A DNA stretch of 64,000 nucleotides, taken from contig QVRM01003993.1 of NCBI GenBank assembly GCA_003439945.1, forward strand, positions 1 to 64,000, written 5' to 3'. Source of the stretch: Dermanyssus gallinae. Its lineage: Eukaryota; Arthropoda; Arachnida; Mesostigmata; Dermanyssidae. The translations under genes were made by a program, and so were the position numbers. Under the pieces are notes generated by a model. It did no database searches, had not been told where the DNA came from, and saw only the letters and a program-made list of their open reading frames with translations. Shown here piece after piece: positions 43,785 through 55,845 of this stretch. How positions within the stretch are numbered: the stretch's first letter is position 1; every line of letters starts with the position of its first letter.

Positions 43785-44228
43785 TTGGTGGTAGAGGCTA
43801 TGGTTGGTCTGCCTGTTAAGCGCCGAACTGGTGCCATCATTGCTGCGCCTATCCGTTTTATGGACAACGTGCGGTGTATGCTCTGGGGACCAAGCTCCAG
43901 GATCACGTCCGTGGCTCTGCCGCTGCTACTGCTACTGCTGCTGTGGCTGCGGGTACAGTTGGGTGGGCAAATCGCCGCAAACCGTGGTCGCTCCGCCATG
44001 TTGGTATTGTTCGCTACGTGTCTACGTATGGAGCGCGGGTCACAGCCTCACTGCTGGCGGAGATCCATCGCCAGCCGTCGTCGAGTCGGCGACGATACGC
44101 CTTACATATATGTATTCATTCTACAGGTCTATACTGGAATGTACGCCAAATCAAAGTGGACAGGCATACTGCGCAGACCCGTTGGCCGCATTCCCGGGAC
44201 ACCCCCTGGACATCATAATGCTGTCTGA
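43785..44228 (+). CDS. Hypothetical open frame in GC-richer island
   Basis: A 147-codon plus-strand frame contains a Leu-rich hydrophobic stretch (VALPLLLLLLLWLRVQLGG) that could serve as a membrane segment or signal anchor, but it is encoded by a CTG/CTA triplet run. Two other plus-strand frames and a poly-Ser minus-strand frame overlap it. No conserved domain is recognised, and the region may be untranslated. Confidence 0.15.
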   Translation: MVVEAMVGLPVKRRTGAIIAAPIRFMDNVRCMLWGPSSRITSVALPLLLLLLLWLRVQLGGQIAANRGRSAMLVLFATCLRMERGSQPHCWRRSIASRRRVGDDTPYIYVFILQVYTGMYAKSKWTGILRRPVGRIPGTPPGHHNAV

Positions 44229-44332
44229 CGCTCTCATGTAATGCTCACCGGCCGCTGTAGATCTGTTATTATTATTATTATTACGAGAGAATGGTCTTAT
44301 ATTTCATGTTAGCCCTGTTTTTTTTATTTTAT

Positions 44333-44395
<63 letters not shown>

Positions 44396-44539
44396 CTTTA
44401 TCGTCATCATTCTTATTAATATGTGCCTTCGCGTGCATCCCCGGTGTTTGCTTGTACTCGAATACTTACGTCTTTTATAAATGTATTGCACTTCTGCTAA
44501 CCGGTCTCCATTGTAATCAGCACGCAGTTATGGACACGA
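44229..44539. other. (ATT)n-containing sequence
   Basis: ATT runs lie at 44265-44283 and 44340-44396. The rest is unassigned. Confidence 0.6.
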
Positions 44540-44760
44540 AATTATCAATATGTATAACGAGCACACCATCTTTCCAGTCATCATTACGACATCAGACGTG
44601 TAGGGACGGGAGGCCATGACCGTAACGCGGACAACCGGCCGGATCATCACAAAGTCAAAGACACAAGGATGTCAAGCGTTTCTAATACAGCTTATCATCT
44701 TACAAGTTCAACGCAGCAATAAGAGAATAATTCCTTACTCCTGAGAGGGAGAGGCCTGTA
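44540..44760 (-). pseudogene. LINE-B fragment
   Basis: The sequence is about 75-80 percent similar by eye to 37175-37350. Shared words include CATCAT..., GGGACGGGAGGCC and GTAACGC. It therefore carries the N-terminal coding edge of LINE-B on the minus strand. It ends beside a short AT run, as the longer copy does. Confidence 0.5.
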
Positions 44761-46391
44761 GGAATTATTATATATGTAGGGAGCCCAATCTGTTTACAGG
44801 TAGTTCTATCTTTATATATATATCGCATATGTACGCTCGCTTACGTGGAGATAAAAACAAATAAATTAGATTATGCAAGGCATTTTTATGCCTCAAAATC
44901 ACACCCACAGCCAGGTCTACGGAAGGACGTGCCAAAGCTTATTTACGGCTGGCCGAGCAAGGGAACGTGAATTCCATAGTAGGATGCATTAATTGTCACC
45001 AACAGACCTTTACTGACTGAGAAAATGCGTTACGTCTTAGCGGTGACCGTAAAAAGTGATGAGGAAGTCTGATTCTTGTCTTTGCAGCATGGATCCTTAT
45101 AGCGCACGTTTTGTATATAAAGGTTTTGAAGTTTTCAAAGCTTTATGCTATGCTTTTCCGCTTGAGTCCACCGAAGCAATGCAAATCGAACTAGTGTCAT
45201 TAAGTGAAATCCCGGAAAAAAACTTTGACAGTTGAAAACATAAAAGTCTTTCAGTATAATGTACTTGTGTTGTAGCTCTTTCTAGAAAATAATTTCGACA
45301 GGAATGCTTATTTGTGGCTTCAGGTAGCAGATGTTCATACAGTGGATGCTATAGGTAAACTTAAAGTAGTGGCTGAAGAAAATCGGTAAATCGCATGGGA
45401 CCAATTTTGGCTTTTGGTTGGATTATGTGGAACCCCGACAAGTCCTTAGAATACAGACAACGTATAGCTGCGCGGAAAGCTTCGTTTTTTATGGAAAGCT
45501 ATGGGGGAAATATACAATGGGGGTCATCCAATGTTTCGAAGGGCCTTTATTCGAAATTCGTTCCGTACCACAGTAACTATGTCTTGCGCTCAGACAAGCT
45601 GTTAAAGCTAACATCAGATGTTTGCACGACGAAGATTAATAAAAATTTGTAAAACAAGAGAACAGGCGCAAATGTTTGCTAACGTATAATCGCCTCTTAC
45701 ATATTAGGTAAAATACAATAACTGTATGTTGCGGAATGTAAGCATACCGATGCATATTAAATATATATTTTTTATTATCTTTTTAAAAAATGTTTATATT
45801 AACTATAACCTCTTACCGGCGACAAGCCTATATTACGTATCCGAATTATGGTTTAATATCTCTTTTAAACGGACGCTAATAAGCTGTAGGTAGAGTAATG
45901 GGTAGCCTACTGCACGCAGTTACACGCTGTATATACCGACTCGCAGTAATCTAATAACAGAATAAATAACATTAATTAAAACAAAGAGCGACGCAATGTA
46001 GCAGGCTAGGGTCACCTTAATAGCCCTTGCTATAGTATAGAGTTATATAAAGTTATACATATAATCAATTGAACTAATTCACGGAAATGATCTCACTAGG
46101 TTCTTTTGTGAAACGATGTTTAGAACTTTGCTTATTGTTTATTTGCTAGGTTTATTATAGGCATTTAGATTTATGGGCGTGGCTACGCGGGCGATACTCG
46201 TAGCGTGCACTTAAATCTTAGCGATGCGAGGATCTATCTCTGTACGCAGAATGCAGTTGCTGAGTGCATTCTCACCAGTCGTGGACAAATTTATAGGAGA
46301 GCCTTTCCCTTCATAGATAACACTTGCGGAATGCCGCGTGAATCTACAGAAGCGCCCAGAACATCTAAAACGAATACAAATTTAAGAATAT
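44761..46391. other. Unassigned AT-rich sequence
   Basis: A short TA run lies near 44812-44823. An 85-codon frame at 45395-45652 has no recognised motif. No gene is called. Confidence 0.35.
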
Positions 46392-46595
46392 TGTTTTAGT
46401 TTTAGACCATCCTCCGTCCTCTACAAGCTTGAGATCGCTGTGAGGCATGTATTTAACGGGCTGAGCGTGGGTCAGTTGTGTGGAGGTATCCTAACAGTCT
46501 TTGGGGTAGTATGGCTGCTGACTCTTAGCGGTATGCTTTACCGTCTATTTTCAATAAGCATCGCTCAAAGAAAATTCGATTAGAATTTAAGATTT
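46392..46595 (+). repeat. Interspersed repeat R3, copy 3
   Basis: The best preserved of the three copies. An open stretch reads GILTVFGVVWLLTLSGMLYR then LFSISIAQRKFD and a stop, matching copies at 3.4 and 4.4 kb. The flank TTTTAGACCATCCTCCGTC matches copy 2. Confidence 0.55.
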
Positions 46596-49460
46596 TAGAA
46601 AACGCCCCAGAAGATAGCAACTATGACTAGACCCCTAGACAATGCCGGTACGCTGTCTAGAACTTCTAGGTTATTTGGATACACCCCCATTAAACCTCTT
46701 TGGAGAGTGTGCCCTTAATTGTGCGGATTGCTTCTTTTTGGTCTGACGATGCAAAGCGCACGGTAGGCAACCGCCTTGCTAGCGCCAGAGACGGTCAAGG
46801 GTCGGTCACCCCGCGCAGTGGGGAAGCGATTGGTGTCGTCGGCGGAGTGGTACAAAAAGAGCACCGCCTAACTAGACCATGGAGGACTACTAAAATGCAT
46901 GGCGGTCTCTTGGTATAGGCAAAGCAAGAAAGGCGGGGCGTCAAAGAGTCATGAGTGGTGTCCGCCCAGGTAGGGCGGGCCGATACAAGAATCTATTGAA
47001 GGGGAGTCGAAGGACGGGGCAGCTAGGCTCCCAACTTGTTTTTGGCGCATCCGCTTAGGCAGGGATAGCTTAGCGAGAGGTAGGGGCTCTAGAAAGGCAA
47101 GACTCCTTCTTCAAGGTGTCGAAAAGACGATAACAAAACTGAGAGCCTGAGGAGTGGATAGGAATATGAGTTTAGCTAATTTGTGAGTCCCACACTGGTT
47201 ATTGCAGGCAGTGACGCATACAAAGGGCAGCGCAGTCTTAGTCAATCAGTATTGATTTCAACACTGGGCTTCAATGCCCGTGTCACAAAAACCTAATAGA
47301 ATCAAGGGACGAGGCAGACGAAAGCCTTCTTAGCAAAAGTAGAAGGCAGAGAAAGTACGTAGATAAGGTAGAAGAAAAGAAGAAAAAGAGCTGCTTCACT
47401 CACGAGGCGAGCCCTCGAGTTGTTTGGGTGAGCCCTCTGGCAATCTTCGTCATACATATTCAGGTGGCCGACGTGGGTTCAGCTATCGGCCTCACTCGCG
47501 ACAACAGCGGCAGCAATGGTAAGAACAACGACGACGACGACCACAACAACAACTACAACAGCAGCAGCAGCAACAGTAAGAGCAACAAGGACAGGAACAA
47601 CGACTGCAGTCCGCTTCTTGGCTGGATTCCTCACTCTTGCCAGGCTAAGCGGGCTACCACCGGCCAATGATTGTCACATAGTCTCTTTGACGAGTACAGT
47701 TGGGGGGGGGGGGCAGATACGGCTAAGAGGTCGTCGACACGGAACGCGTCTACGGAGTCTTTTCCTACGTTGTTTCGTAGCGAAAGAAACGGCAGGACCG
47801 CGTGGGGACGGCGTTTTTCTTCGAGAGCTTGTCCAGAGCGCGCAAATAAGAGAGGAAAACTGACTGAGACATTGTTAGAGAAAAAGGAGCGAGAGATAGG
47901 AAGAGGGAGATCAGAAAATTGGCTCAGGTCTAGAAAGTGCAAAAAAGAAGGACACGAAAACTGAGATTTAAAAGGGAGAAGCATATGAGGAGGGTGCGAA
48001 GAGAGAGAACAAATACTTGAGCCATCATAAAGGCCAGAAAAGGCTAGCCGTTCCATCTACCTGTCAGGCAAGGACCAAGCTGTAGTAGTGGTGGTTGTAG
48101 CAGCAGTTTTTTTTTGTAGTAGAAAAGCTAGAAGAACAAGCTGAAGTCGTTGTCGTAGAAGTGCTAGTCACCCACCCCCCATCCCCACCTCTATTGGCGA
48201 GACTGAACTACGAATTCGAACGGAAACAAGATTTTCAGAAAAGTAGACCATTGTCGATCGTTCCTCCGTCGATCCAAAGCTGCCGGCGCGTTGAGATCAA
48301 AATAATTCCGCCGTCTGGCTTTTGACAAAGGAATAGGACAAAAGTTGCTGACATTGTAACATAATAGCTCTATAGAGAAATCCTGCACAGACTCAATAGG
48401 AGAAACTCACGAGTACAGGCTGAGCACGATGTCAAGAAACGGTAGCTACACGGCGCCTGCGACTAGCAAGAGTAAAGAACAGAGTTTGTCGCGATATGAT
48501 GGCGTGCGTCGCCAGTCTCTGACCCCTCGAGCTATAATAAAAACGCAAATGGTCGACGTTTTTATTAGATGTGTTCAATTAAAAAACAAACTACCGAAGA
48601 GCCCATTTCAGGGCCCGCTGGTACCAATTCGCAATTAGTATTATTGCGGTCACTTTGTCAGTTCACTCTGAGTTCAATACATTTGTAATATAATTCATGT
48701 GACTGCTTTTTCATGTGGCCGATTCTTTTATCAATTGAGTCATACGTATACTTATTAATTGTCGTAGGAAAAACAATACTTAGAACACCTAGTAAATTAA
48801 TTTGTATAAACCTTGTCTGTAATGCACCTGGGTTGAGGCCAATTAAACTGGTTGTGCCAAAATTGTAGTATGTATTAATAAATAATAAAACATAGAAGAA
48901 GATTCAGGATAGAGTCCACCTGGCAAAAAGAAAATTCCCACATACAAGATATCATTATATGTCTTCTATTGGTAAACACCAAAAAACCCAAGTACTACCA
49001 AATATGAGGCGCTTTTTAAACAAATCGATTCTGGCGCTTAGAATAAGAATGATTTACCTCATAAACAGATTGAGGGCAATCGTGACATGATAAAAACGTA
49101 TATGTAAATGTACTACTAGAGGTAAGAATAACTTATAGTGTTTAGACACAACCCTAAGGCACGCACAACAAGGGCAAGCAAATCCAAATCCGTCCTAAGA
49201 TTGATTCATATACAATTAGGCATCTTAGCACAAAAATGCTGTAAATAAATAACCATCTGATCAACGTTGTGATTGACGTCCCCTTGCCCACTTATTCACA
49301 TTCCAGTTTATCTTTATGTAATTAGCGAGGGTTTTTTTTTCCACTTTTCTTCCGTGGACGTTAAATCCTGGCTGAGGGTCGGCCCGAAAACTTTAAAAAA
49401 AGTTTACCCTCGCTAGGCGCAAACCTTATCTGCCTTGGTTATCCTTACAGGTGGTGAGTA
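46596..49460. other. Unassigned sequence with a GC-richer part
   Basis: The 46.7-48.1 kb part is GC-richer, with (GAC/AAC)n triplets near 47526-47580 and a G12 run near 47702. Open frames of 60-140 codons occur on both strands without domains. The part from 48.2 to 49.46 kb is AT-rich and featureless. Confidence 0.3.
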
Positions 49461-50165
49461 TGCAAAGATCGCGCACTCGAAAAATGGCAGAACAAGCTAA
49501 TGGACGTCGCTGACAACCTCGCCCTGCTCGGTGCTTATCTCTCCCTCTTTTCGATTGTTGCTCTCAGCTACCAGGGTCAACAACCTTCTCCGCGGAGCTG
49601 ATCTAACAAAGCGATTAGACAAGCTGCGTTTATTGAACAAGTTGATTCTAAACACCCTTCATTTTTCTTATGTATTGCTGGCGTCTTCCGCTTGAAGACA
49701 GGCATAACTACCGATCTCGATAGGTGGACTTGGGGATCTCGGATCTATTCGTCTTTGCTGGGCCAGCAATAGCGTCCTCGCGATTTGATAACAACGTCGG
49801 ACTATTCTTAGACGAGGCTGGCAATGCCCATTACAAGGAACTCAGGAGACGCCTGCAGGAAAAGCTAAGGACAGTTTGCAGTGGCGCTTCGGATAACCGT
49901 AAGCATGACTGGAGTGCATTATTACACAATGAAGTGTATCGTGGCTTACTTGCGGGCCTATTTACAACTCCGCAAAGGCTCGTTTCCTGCGGCTCCTAAG
50001 GTATCCGGATTCTGGTCACATGGGTTCCAAGCCCGCTAAACAACGCCTTGACCTTTACCATGTCCGGAGCATGCTGTTGAAGTCCTCCCAACCTACTCTA
50101 TACGAGACAGAATAATATATTCGGTGCACACGCTCTCAGGAGATATTTGTCGCTCGAACTTAATC
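49461..50165 (+). pseudogene. RLE-1 relative, 3' part with endonuclease deleted
   Basis: From 49471 the DNA follows RLE-1 position 41087 onward (ALEKWQ-like region, then LRGADL, GPAIASS, LDEAG, and HDWS...VYRGLLA). After about 50010 it jumps to the counterpart of about 42240 (QRLDL...VRGTLLKWSQPTLYE), ending with the stop and a similar 3' UTR. About 0.56 kb covering the zinc knuckle and the RPD...D endonuclease core is missing. Frameshifts and stops are frequent. It is 5'-truncated within the reverse transcriptase-endonuclease linker. Confidence 0.75.
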
Positions 50166-50179
50166 ATAGCATTCGAAAC

Positions 50180-50470
50180 AGGCAGACAACTGGAAAATTC
50201 CATGGATCCATCTTTGTTCGGCCTGACAGTTGACGACCTGGTCAAGTCGCTTGAAACTTCGCTTAACAGGTAGTACTTAGATGACTGAGTACTGGTAGGC
50301 GATGTCTCCGCAACTGCTAGCGATCTGCAGAAGATGATCTATTTCGATAAAGTCAGCAGCCCTGAATCCCTTGAATACGAACTGTTTGTATATAACGCCA
50401 GCTTTGATTTGACAATCACCCGAGATAAAGCACAAGCTACAGGGCTGCAGAATACTCAGCGCAAGGGGAA
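50180..50470 (+). pseudogene. RLE-type reverse-transcriptase palm fragment
   Basis: The plus strand reads FGLTVDDLVKSLETSLNR, a stop, then YLDD at 50273-50284, a stop, and VLVGDVSATASDLQKMI. This follows motif B to C of RLE-1 (LFCLCIKEQVDSFKSP, YLDDGVLGGDV). It lies directly after the 3' end of the preceding relic, so it belongs to another copy. That copy's endonuclease end may be the relic at 52.3-52.9 kb, on the far side of an R1-like LINE. Confidence 0.65.
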
Positions 50471-50599
50471 CTAAGGTAAGCCCTCTCGCCCGTTACTCAA
50501 AATATTGGTGGAACAGCGTCATAGCACATAAGCGGGTGTATGCAACAAAGCCTGAAGAGAGATGAAAGCCCCACAGGTCCCAAGAAGCCGAGACCGTCA

Positions 50600-51570
50600 C
50601 TTTAATCGACCATTAAATCTGCAGAGCCCTCTTAAAAAAGAAACTAATAAAAACAAGGACCCCTGCTGGAAAAAGACGCTAAAATATAGAGGCCGAAACA
50701 CAGAGAAAGCCTATACAAGGTGGTGAAAAGGAAAGAAGCGCCAACAGTGACAATGACAGACAAGAAAATTGAAAAATATGTTAGATAAGCTCTTCCCATA
50801 ATATGCATATTTCCAAAGTCCCAAAGTACTGAATGCAGCGGAGAGGCTTAAGCCAAGATAGCCTCCAGGACCCGATGGCATTCTACCCATGACGGTTAAA
50901 ACGCTTATGAAGGAACACCTAGATGCACTAGCGGACGTATTCACTAAGACAGTGGAAAGGCGGTCAATACCAAGAAAATGTAAGAGGTCGGAGGTTGTCC
51001 TGCTTCCCGAAGTTAACGGGGGGTACAGACATGGGCAACGCTTTTTAAACAACCTGGCAAACGAGTATAAAGCTATTGTAGAAGGTAGACTTAAAATGCC
51101 TTCGTACAAGCTCCTGTCGGCTAACTAAAACCGCAAAAATATCTCGGTAGTTAAGCTCAGACAACAATAAAGGTCGATAATGGTGGTTGTCCTAGAATGT
51201 CAGAAACGCCTTTAATAGGAATGTTGCATACGGTGGGATTCTGAGATATGAGGATCTTTCAGGGAGTGAATATTACTGCGTATGCCGACGACTTGGTCAC
51301 CATAATGTAAGCAAAACATAAAAAAGAACTCGAATTAAGAGCAATCACAGCTCTTTATCCGGCAGGAAATATGGATAGGCAAATCTGGATTACAACTTGT
51401 CCCAGAGACATCCTCTTAATAAGGAGGGAAAAGACAGGCAACATAATAATATAGATAGTTTGGCGTTCTACTGTATAAGGAACTCAGGGGCACAAATTAC
51501 ATTAAGAAATCGCTATCGCAATAACCAGGATCATTCACGAACCGACGGGTGCCAACGACGAATGTTTATT
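50600..51570 (+). pseudogene. R1-like LINE reverse-transcriptase fragment
   Basis: The plus strand reads PPGPDGILPMTVKTLMKEH then ALADVFTKTVERRSIPRK and RSEVVLLPE (50850-51015), the start of an R1-type reverse transcriptase. Near 51265 it reads GVNITAYADDLVTIM, an intact YADD box, then KHKKELELRAI and a LLIRREKTGN stretch near 51410. Stops and frameshifts separate the blocks and motif B is lost. Upstream, DPCWK near 50655 resembles the usual DPWG lead-in. It lies between two RLE-type fragments of one orientation. Confidence 0.65.
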
Positions 51571-52314
51571 TGGTCACCGAATTAATGAGACTTGGTGTCA
51601 ACAAGAAAAGCCTGAAAAGAAACCTGGAAAGAAAAACGACGAAAACGAAAAGCCAGCACTTCACCTGACCACCCCAGACACAAAAAGTGAATCAAAGCTA
51701 TCTTCGTCGCATAAGCACAGATAAAGACCCTAAATACACCTTTCTGAAATATAAAAGATTGACGCAAGAAAGGACAATCTCAATAACGCTGCTCAGAGCC
51801 AAATGGGCCCGAGAAGACCAAAAAGAAGTCGAAACTCCTGAATCTCTTCTCAGAAGGAACATAATGATGTTTGCGGAATACATATGCCGCACAACATATG
51901 CATGCTTGTCATGTGTGTGTTCGAGAGAATTTCTAGAGACCCTCATTGTTAGTTTTGCATGTTGTGGGACATGCTGAGGCATGAAAACAATAATGCCGGT
52001 GCTTTTACAAGAATTGCATATTTTTGTTTACGAGAACTTAAGCACTGTAAAATTGTGGTTCCGTAAACAAGCCTCAAATTTAAAACTTGAAAGACTAGGC
52101 GAGCAAATAATAACTGCAGTGTTGAAGGCAATTGCACATCACATCTCAGAATAAATTCGTGTTATAAAAAATAAGAATAAAAATAAATCAACATGCTCGC
52201 TTACTTGTTGACTAAAACAACAATGGCTTTATGACTCGGCTTGATGACATCTCCGCACAATAAGTAAGCAATTAGCTACAAGTTCTACTCAGTACATAAT
52301 TACAAATCTTAATG
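51571..52314. other. Unassigned sequence
   Basis: May include the decayed 3' part of the R1-like LINE. No motif is recognised. Confidence 0.3.
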
Positions 52315-52925
52315 GATGGTTCTACTGCTAGAATATGTATTGGCCTCAGACTCGGTACTTCTCTGGTTCAACCTCACATGCGTTGATGTGGGAAGCCATT
52401 AAACGCTTACAACGTTACGACGCCCTGTCATGCGCCCCCAGCGGAGCGCGTTATTCACGCCAAGCGATGCACTAGCAAGGGCCCTAATGGCAAGCTACGC
52501 ACGTTGGAATCTAATGAAAGAACCAGGTGGACGCTCCGACGGGATGACCTTCATCCTTTCTGAACTGGCCTAGACCCTTGTCTAGGAGGCCGCCGTAATC
52601 GGCTCATTTGCTTCCTCAATAGTAGACGTCGGTGCATTTAGATCAGGTCACGCCGTAACCTTAACAGAGAACAAGACGAACAAACACGTCTAACTGGCAA
52701 GACCTCATAACTTTAACCCAGTAGCCTTCGAGACTTTGCAAACACCGAGCCCTCTCACTGAGAGACTACTTACTTAAATGGGGGAGGGTTTAACTATGGG
52801 GGAAAACAAAGTTGCACTGTTTTTACGCCAGAGACTTTTCAGTGACGTCCGGTGAAGCCAGGAGGTCTCAATTTTAAGATCACTTACCGACTGGTGAAGA
52901 CGAGAATTATCCTAAGCTGGAGTTA
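52315..52925 (+). pseudogene. RLE-type endonuclease end, relic
   Basis: Over several frames the plus strand reads ICIGLRLGTSLVQPH (near 52338), then a Cys-rich remnant, RSDGMTFI (near 52535; RPDGMTL in RLE-1), VIGSFASSIVDVGAFRSGHAV (near 52600), FNPVAFETL and VALFLRQRLFSDV (near 52810). This is the order seen in the RLE-1 C-terminus. The Pro of the catalytic RPD is Ser. Many stops are present. Confidence 0.7.
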
Positions 52926-53141
52926 AACATGTTCACTTAAACACCACGTTTCTTTAATATTCAATAAGATTTTTGATTTACCTAAATTACCCTCGTCACA
53001 TCGTCGAATGTCGATTCGAGAGATACCACCCAACAATCGGCTGCAAGCAAGTACTACACGTGAATAAGCAGCTCAGCGTTCTGGCAAACTGCTTAACAAG
53101 ATACCTAAAATAGCGACCCACGATGCGCAGAACAATTACAG
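52926..53141. other. Unassigned sequence
   Basis: Nothing recognised. Confidence 0.4.
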
Positions 53142-53579
53142 CTATAGACGCGAACTTTTAGACAAACAGACAAGCGATGTTACGTATTGGCAAGTCTCCA
53201 GGCCAAGTCGAACCTGTGGTGAAGGGTGCTGGAACGGACAAAAGAGCAGAATATGGAAAATTCGGGAATTGCCTCGTTGGTAGCTGCCACCACTGCTGCT
53301 GTACCATAAAAGGCAATTACAGTAACGCCACACAGCGTAAAGCCCGGACACGGTCCAGCAATATGCGGTCAGTGTAGTTAAGTCTTCAGGCTTGAAATTG
53401 ACATTATACAGCTTGCTCCTTTCTGGTGAGACGAAAGGATAGCGAGCCATGCCGTTTGCAGATGACTTCGGTGTACGTAAATCGGATAAAAACGACCTCC
53501 TGCTGGCTTGACGTATCTGCCCATAGTAGTTCCCGGTGTTGAGCAGACGGTAGTTCCAGAAAAGCCCCAAAACCTCCAC
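53142..53579 (-). CDS. Hypothetical 145-codon open frame
   Basis: An open minus-strand frame of normal composition starts MEVLGLFWNYRLLNTGNYYG and is rich in Tyr, Ser and Leu. No domain, membrane segment or repeat signature is recognised. Shorter overlapping frames exist, and no splice evidence was found. It could be part of an unrecognised repeat, a host exon or chance. Confidence 0.15.
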   Translation of the reverse strand: MEVLGLFWNYRLLNTGNYYGQIRQASRRSFLSDLRTPKSSANGMARYPFVSPERSKLYNVNFKPEDLTTLTAYCWTVSGLYAVWRYCNCLLWYSSSGGSYQRGNSRIFHILLFCPFQHPSPQVRLGLETCQYVTSLVCLSKSSRL

Positions 53580-54479
53580 CTTGACACCCTGACTTGCAAA
53601 AAAAGGCCGGACAGCGAGACAAACGAAGACGGAGCTGTAGAAAGGCAGTGATGTTTACATCTAGTTTTTGTCCAGAGGACCGCACGCCTTAACGGACAAT
53701 ATTGAGCTTACGCTGCAGTGCATCGTATACTTGGTTTATATTTGGTTGATTTTATTACCATTACGACATGTCGTTACGAGCGCGAACCCGTTAACAAGGC
53801 CTGACGTAGTTGTTTACATAAGCAACGTTGTCTGTTCTTTAACTTGTAATTAACGTATATTTTCATCATCCTGTCAGTACGAAGGCGGAACATGCTGGTC
53901 ATGCGTCTATATTGGTGGAGGCTAATAAGTGCACAAAGTTTTATAAAGTATTCCTCCGCAGAGACTATTGCTGGATATTTAGCGAGGTAACGCCGACCCT
54001 GTGCATGAAACTCTGCTAGACGGGGGGCACGACCAAACCATGAGAATCGTTTTTACTGATTTAATTAGGTGTGTGCGTTCATACGGAGACACTTGTCCTA
54101 TATATAGACGTAATTAATAACGTATAAATTCTACAAATGCATCATTAGGCCTTTATGATTCTTGTCAAGAGTATAGCCAAAAAATATGTCACTGTTATCT
54201 GTCGGGGGTCTCCATAAATAATGCCAATAATGGTGGTGTTAGCCCTCAGTCAGGCTACGCATACGATGAAGACTTAACGAAAGACCTAGTTTGAGTCTTA
54301 GGGGGTTTGTACGATAAACGAAACAGGAAAATGCTTTGTATTATGGCTGACCAACAGGAGCCTGACCTAAACCTTCCTTAGGGCTTGTATAGTTCCCTAA
54401 TTGGCTATATGCCTCTAACCTGGCTTTTGTGATTACCATTTGCACGGAGGCATCGGAAGTCTACTAAGCCCGTATCCTC
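53580..54479. other. Unassigned sequence
   Basis: No motif-bearing frame. Confidence 0.4.
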
Positions 54480-55690
54480 TCTTAATAGAGTGCGATGAAA
54501 GAAGTGGTGCAGATTTTGCAAGGGTTACTCGAGAAGAAGAGTATTGGTCCTGATAAGATCCATTACGAACATTGGATTGAGTGGTCCGATGTTTTAGCAG
54601 GGAAGCTGTGTAATTTGTTTATTAAGATTTTAGCGGCGAGCACAATCCCCAGATTTGGCACGAAGCTAGGCTTACTCTGCAATTCAAGGGCAAAAACGGT
54701 AATAACGTAGACAATCCAAATCTATACCGCGGTACCGCGTCGGAGCTCATTGTAATTTTTTTCGCTAATTTGATTATCTCGAGGGTGTTGCCAACTGTGT
54801 AGAGGGCCTCACCTTCAGAGCAGTTCAGATTCAGGAAGAGTTGAAGTACACAGAACGCGATCCATGTACTTTACTCGGAATTTAAGCAGGTGTTGACTGT
54901 GCCCGGAAGTCACTTTTTCGCCATCTTTATCGATTCCGCAAGGCCTTTAACAAAGCTTCCCGTCACTTACTAGTCGATTCATTTTGACAAGCGGGAGTAG
55001 TTGGTTTTGTCTACGAGTGCTCTCCAACTTCGTTGCTGAAGACCGCCTTGAAGTAAACATAAGGGGGCGAAGACACCTTGCAGCTAAATAAGAACAAACT
55101 CAGTTGCCTGGCCTTCTCCTTGCTCATCGCAGACCTAGCCCGCCGAAGTTTAGAAACGCCGACGTCGTTATGTATGCTGATGACATAGTAGTGGCCCATT
55201 GGGACCGCGGTGCCATTCGTTGAATTTTCGGCAACGTAGGAAGATACTTATACCGTAAGGGCCTGCAAATAAATTCGCAGAAGACGAAAGCCATGACAAT
55301 TTGCCGTGGGGGTCGATTGGCTGCAGCAGACGTAATACCCTTGGGAAAAGTGACAGAGGCCTCGGCAGAAATAGCGCGGTTAGGTGTGCACCTCGCCAGG
55401 GAGTTTTAGGGTGGAATGGCATGCACTAGTCGACACGTATACACAAGGTACATTGTGCGCGGCTATCATCATTTGGTACGTTCGACCCAAGGACTTTACC
55501 AAATTGGCGATCAATGTCAGATGTGCTCTAAATACCACGCAGCGAGCTGCCAGACGCCTTGGCGGACTCTGCATTTTTTTGCCCGGTGGGAGATCGCTGA
55601 AGTATTCAAATTGTATATAATGACGATTGTATTGTAATTATGCACCATTTTGAGCATATGCAAAGTTATTGCAAAATAAACAATATGTAG
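54480..55690 (+). pseudogene. LINE-B copy, plus strand
   Basis: The frame at 54495 reads KEVVQILQGLLEKKSIGPDKI and LCNLFIKILAASTIP, the start of a reverse transcriptase. A +1 change gives FWHEARLTLQFKGKNGNN and NLYRGTA (54650-54740). VYECSP lies near 55008, YADDIVV near 55170, and KTKAMTICRGGRLAAADVIP near 55285. GVHLARE near 55385 and the KDFTKLAINV...ALNTTQRAARR segment to about 55560 follow. A CAAAATAAACAATATGTA 3' stretch near 55673 is shared with the minus-strand copy. The order of blocks is complete from motif 0 to the C-terminal region, but every block is in a shifted frame. Confidence 0.7.
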
Positions 55691-55818
55691 GTATGTGAAT
55701 TTTGGATAAATTATATTTTGTCTAACTAGAATTGACACATGTGCACTTAGGTTTATTATAGACTGTAAGGTGCAACGCTTGTTCGTAACAGTTTTAAATT
55801 GCCAACTTCTGACAATGG

Positions 55819-55845
55819 TATATATATATATATATATATATATAT
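55819..55845. repeat. (TA)n microsatellite
   Basis: About 13 TA units. Confidence 0.85.
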
